This document shows, piece by piece, positions 5,950-7,966 of a DNA stretch of 7,966 bases. Position numbers and translations under genes: made by a program. Each line of letters starts with the position of its first letter. Position 1 is the stretch's first letter. Source of the stretch: JARRON01 sp037383845 (GTDB taxonomy: Bacteria; Pseudomonadota; Gammaproteobacteria; Steroidobacterales; XN24); contig JARRON010000062.1 of assembly GCA_037383845.1 (NCBI GenBank), positions 1 through 7,966 of the forward strand, in the 5' to 3' direction. The notes below the pieces were generated by a model. It was not told the DNA's origin and did not search any database. It saw only the letters and a program-made list of their open reading frames with translations.

Positions 5950-7377
5950 TTACCGCATCTGGCTTCCCTGAAGCGCGTTCTTCAGCGTCGCGTCCTGGAG
6001 CATCGCCCGGAAGTCCTGGCTCTGCAGGGCGTTGCGGAATGCCGCGCTCTGCAGAGCATTCTGGAAGGCCGAGCTCCTCAGCGCGTTCTGGAAGGCCGAA
6101 CTCCGCAGGGCATTCCGGAACGCCGAGCTCTGCAGCGCGTTCTGGAAGCTCTGGTTCTGGAGGCTGGCCTGCAGCATCCCGTTCTGAAGGGCGTTCTGGA
6201 ACGCCGCACTCTGCAGGGCATTCCGGAACGCGGCGCTCTTCAGCGAGTTCTGGAAAGTGGCGCTCTGCAGCGTGTTGCGGAAAGCTGAACTTTGCAGCGC
6301 GTTCTGGAAGGCCGCGCTCTGCAGAGCGTTGCGGAAGGCCGCACTCTGCAGGGCATTCTGCATCGCCGAGCTCTGAAGCGCGTTCTGGAAGGCCGCACTC
6401 TCAAGCGCGTTCTGGAACGCGGCACTCTGCAGGGCGTTCTGGAAGGCGGCGCTCTTCAGCGAGTTCTGAAACGCCGTGCTCTGCAGCGCGTTGCGGAAGG
6501 CCGCGCTCTCCAGGGCGTTTCGGAAGGCATTGTCCTGCAGCGCCGCCTGGAACGCGTTGTCCTGGAGGACAGCCTGGAAGCTGTTGTCCTTGAGCGCCGC
6601 CTGGAAAGCCTGGCTTCGCAGCGCGTCCTGGAACGCGCTGTCCTGCAGCGCACTCTGGAACGCCTGGCTCTTCAGGGCCGCCTGGAAGGCACTGTCCTGC
6701 AGGGCCGCCTGGAAGGCACTGTCCTGCAGGGCCGCCTGGAAAGCGCTGTCCTGCAACGCGGCCTGGAACGCACTGTCCTTGAGTGCCGCCTGGAACGCGG
6801 CATCCTGCAGGGCCGCCTGGAACGCTGAATCCTGCAGAGCGGCCTGGAATGCGGCGTCCTGCAGCGCGGCCTGGAACGCCGAGTCCTGGAGAGCGGCCTG
6901 GAATGCGGCGTCCTGCAGCGCGGCCTGGAACGCACTGTCCTTAAGTGCTGCCTGGAACGCGGCGTCCTGCAGCGCTGCCTGGAACGCTGAATCCTGAAGA
7001 GACGCCTGGAAGGCGCTGTCCTGGAGGGCGGCCTGGAAAGCGGAATCCTCGAGGGCGTTCCGGAACGCCTCGCTCTGCAGGGCATTGCGGAAGTCGTCGC
7101 TCTTCATGGCGTCCTGGAACGCCTCGTCATTGATGAGCCGGTCGAAGACATCCGTCTGCATAAACTGCTGCACAGACTGGTCGCCGAGCTTGACGTCGCC
7201 TGCGTCGATCTGGTCGGACCGGTAACGCTCCGCCGGTGCGATGGTCCCCGCCGCGTCATCCTGGGGCGCGGGCCCGCTGTTGAGCATGTAGGCAGCCACC
7301 GCCACGGCAGCCACGAGAACACCCCCCAGAACCAACGGCTTGCTGGAACGCTGATTTCCTGACTCGTGGGTCGTCAT
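5950..7377 (-). CDS. Membrane-anchored nonapeptide tandem-repeat protein, unknown function
   Basis: This is a 475-residue protein of a family I do not recognise. A short basic N-terminus (R10, K13) precedes a hydrophobic segment at 15-32, which acts as a signal anchor or uncleaved signal, so the rest should be outside the inner membrane. A linker rich in Asp, Ala and Gly runs to residue 67. Residues 86-472 are 43 uninterrupted nine-residue repeats, consensus A-F-Q-x-A-L-Q-x-x. Residues 68-85 look like two further degenerate repeats. The Phe at position 2 is kept in all but three repeats, and position 6 is Leu in all but the first. There is no Cys or Trp. Repeats 3-22 are mostly of type A4/D8 and repeats 23-41 of type N4/S8. 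The protein may form a long helix or a solenoid; pentapeptide-repeat spacing does not fit. ATG 7377 has a strong ribosome binding site. It starts 82 bp after the upstream gene, and its own terminator lies 34 bp past the TAA. A structural, adhesive or spacer role is possible but unproven. Confidence 0.88.
   Translation of the reverse strand: MTTHESGNQRSSKPLVLGGVLVAAVAVAAYMLNSGPAPQDDAAGTIAPAERYRSDQIDAGDVKLGDQSVQQFMQTDVFDRLINDEAFQDAMKSDDFRNALQSEAFRNALEDSAFQAALQDSAFQASLQDSAFQAALQDAAFQAALKDSAFQAALQDAAFQAALQDSAFQAALQDAAFQAALQDSAFQAALQDAAFQAALKDSAFQAALQDSAFQAALQDSAFQAALQDSAFQAALKSQAFQSALQDSAFQDALRSQAFQAALKDNSFQAVLQDNAFQAALQDNAFRNALESAAFRNALQSTAFQNSLKSAAFQNALQSAAFQNALESAAFQNALQSSAMQNALQSAAFRNALQSAAFQNALQSSAFRNTLQSATFQNSLKSAAFRNALQSAAFQNALQNGMLQASLQNQSFQNALQSSAFRNALRSSAFQNALRSSAFQNALQSAAFRNALQSQDFRAMLQDATLKNALQGSQMR
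5962..7122 (-). repeat. Array of 43 tandem 27-bp coding repeats
   Basis: Each 27-bp unit encodes nine residues, and the array is in frame from end to end (43 x 27 = 1161 bp). Higher-order copies are visible. One 43-bp stretch (6837-6879) recurs exactly at 6891-6933, a 54-bp step. A segment starting at 6761 recurs, nearly unchanged, from 6923, a 162-bp step. Another (23 bp from 6230) recurs exactly at 6446, a 216-bp step. The array has grown by duplications of whole units. Confidence 0.95.
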
Positions 7378-7383
7378 CTGAAG

Positions 7384-7395
7384 TCCTCCCTCTCC
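7384..7395 (-). promoter_or_regulatory. Strong ribosome binding site of the nonapeptide-repeat gene
   Basis: GGAGAGGGAGGA on the minus strand ends 6 nt before ATG 7377. It contains two overlapping purine-rich cores close to the anti-Shine-Dalgarno complement, which suggests efficient translation and fixes the start. Confidence 0.75.
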
Positions 7396-7413
7396 GATTC
7401 CTCGGGATTTTGT

Positions 7414-7447
7414 CGGCTGCTTGACTGGAAGTACGCGTCAGCAGCCG
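7414..7447. repeat. Inverted repeat upstream of the nonapeptide-repeat gene
   Basis: CGGCTGCT (7414-7421) and AGCAGCCG (7440-7447) are perfect 8-bp arms 18 nt apart, in the 82-bp gap between the two right-hand genes. There is no adjacent T-run, so a terminator is unlikely. It may be an operator, an mRNA processing or stability stem, or chance. Confidence 0.4.
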
Positions 7448-7459
7448 GAAAGTTGGTGG

Positions 7460-7966
7460 TTATCCGCCGCCCCGGGATGTCTCCGGGACGGTCAGAGTGG
7501 TTCGAATCGATTCACCGCTTCCTGATCGCAGTGCAACATCGACGCTGCCTCCGCGATCGCTGCGGGTCTCGAAACGGAACCGGAACAGGTGCTTCCCGGG
7601 ACCGGCGGGTACGACGAGACGCCCGGTCTCGTCCGGATCACCGGCGACCCTGGCGGCCGCGGCCGGGATGGCGGTGACGTCAAGAACTTCCGGGTCGTAG
7701 GCGATCTCGACTTCCGCTGCGTCTGTTGCCCGGAAATCCGTTTCCAGCACGACGTTTGATGCCGAGCGAAGCAGGCTCACGGACCCAGACAGGCCCGGCG
7801 CGTCAATCATTGCCTGATCAACCAGGGCGGCGTCCCGGGGCATCTCGACCATCGTGCCCGCCAGATCCCGGGGGTCGGTCTCCCCGGCGTCCCGCAACTG
7901 GAATGCCACCGTGGCCAGGGAAATGCCCACCAGGAAGATCGCCGCGTAGCGGAGAAGCGACGCCCC
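7460..7966 (-). CDS. Single-pass membrane protein with probable Ig-like exported domain (5' end outside window)
   Basis: The frame is open to the window edge, so the N-terminus is missing and the GTG at 7930 is not a safe start. The visible part starts with a hydrophobic segment, LLRYAAIFLVGISLATVAF, preceded by residues GAS, so it is probably a membrane anchor following a cytoplasmic N-terminal part. After a linker, about 100 residues alternate hydrophobic and polar in strand-like fashion (VVLETDF, AAEVEIAYDPEVLDVTAI, HLFRFRFETR, GSVDVALRS). The YDPEVLDV element recalls cohesin or Ig-like folds. The stop is TAA at 7460-7462, and the repeat-protein gene starts 82 bp later, possibly in the same transcript. 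The cytoplasm-membrane-periplasm layout would fit an anti-sigma factor, but the diagnostic N-terminal zinc finger would lie outside the window. I therefore cannot claim it. Confidence 0.65.
   Translation of the reverse strand, partial: GASLLRYAAIFLVGISLATVAFQLRDAGETDPRDLAGTMVEMPRDAALVDQAMIDAPGLSGSVSLLRSASNVVLETDFRATDAAEVEIAYDPEVLDVTAIPAAAARVAGDPDETGRLVVPAGPGKHLFRFRFETRSDRGGSVDVALRSGSGESIRTTLTVPETSRGGG

Noticed and set aside
5808..6828. Several plus-strand frames with repeated Ser/Gly/Arg or Leu/Gln/Arg units
   Set aside because: They are the antisense readings of the 27-bp coding repeat array. The minus-strand frame has the start signal, the anchor and the terminator.
5962..7122. CRISPR-like regular repeats
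   Set aside because: The repeats are contiguous 27-bp coding units with no spacers and one continuous reading frame.
5950..7377. Pentapeptide-repeat protein
   Set aside because: The period is nine residues with A-F and A-L pairs. The A(D/N)LXX pattern with period five is absent.
7414..7447. Terminator between the two right-hand genes
   Set aside because: The inverted repeat has an 18-nt loop and no T-run on either strand, so termination is not supported.

Overview
The window suggests a GC-rich member of the Gammaproteobacteria. The tRNA gene encodes its own CCA end, the coding regions use GC-rich codons, and the large gene encodes what looks like a secreted protease ending in an outer-membrane barrel, which implies a Gram-negative envelope. 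The exact lineage cannot be read from the sequence.

Left part (1 to about 1740). A complete tRNA-Asn(GUU) gene and its intrinsic terminator lie on the plus strand. About 1.5 kb further on, the 3' part of the same tRNA, from the anticodon loop to CCA, appears again as a 45-bp copy with 3 mismatches. A degenerate copy of the terminator follows it. The DNA between the copies is mostly non-coding, holds a probable relic reading frame and one small exported-protein gene of lower GC, and shows no integrase. It looks like the shrunken footprint of an integrative element that entered at tRNA-Asn.

Middle part (1786-5809, minus strand). Two genes lie 34 bp apart and probably form an operon. The upstream gene encodes a protein of about 990 residues: signal peptide, HExxH zinc-protease domain, beta-propeller region and a C-terminal beta-barrel-like region. 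The downstream gene encodes a PrsW-family intramembrane protease with all family motifs and a C-terminal cytoplasmic extension.

Right part (5884-7966, minus strand). A strong terminator separates the middle operon from a gene for a membrane-anchored protein made almost entirely of 43 tandem nine-residue repeats (consensus A-F-Q-x-A-L-Q-x-x). Upstream of it, running off the window, is the end of a gene for a single-pass membrane protein with a probable Ig-like or cohesin-like exported domain.

All protein genes that look intact are on the minus strand. The most novel item is the nonapeptide-repeat protein. Its two repeat classes show linked changes at positions 4 and 8, opposite net charge, and recent DNA-level duplications in 27-bp steps. 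A working idea, which is inference only, is an envelope module: two single-pass membrane proteins at the right, and an outer-membrane and an inner-membrane protease downstream.
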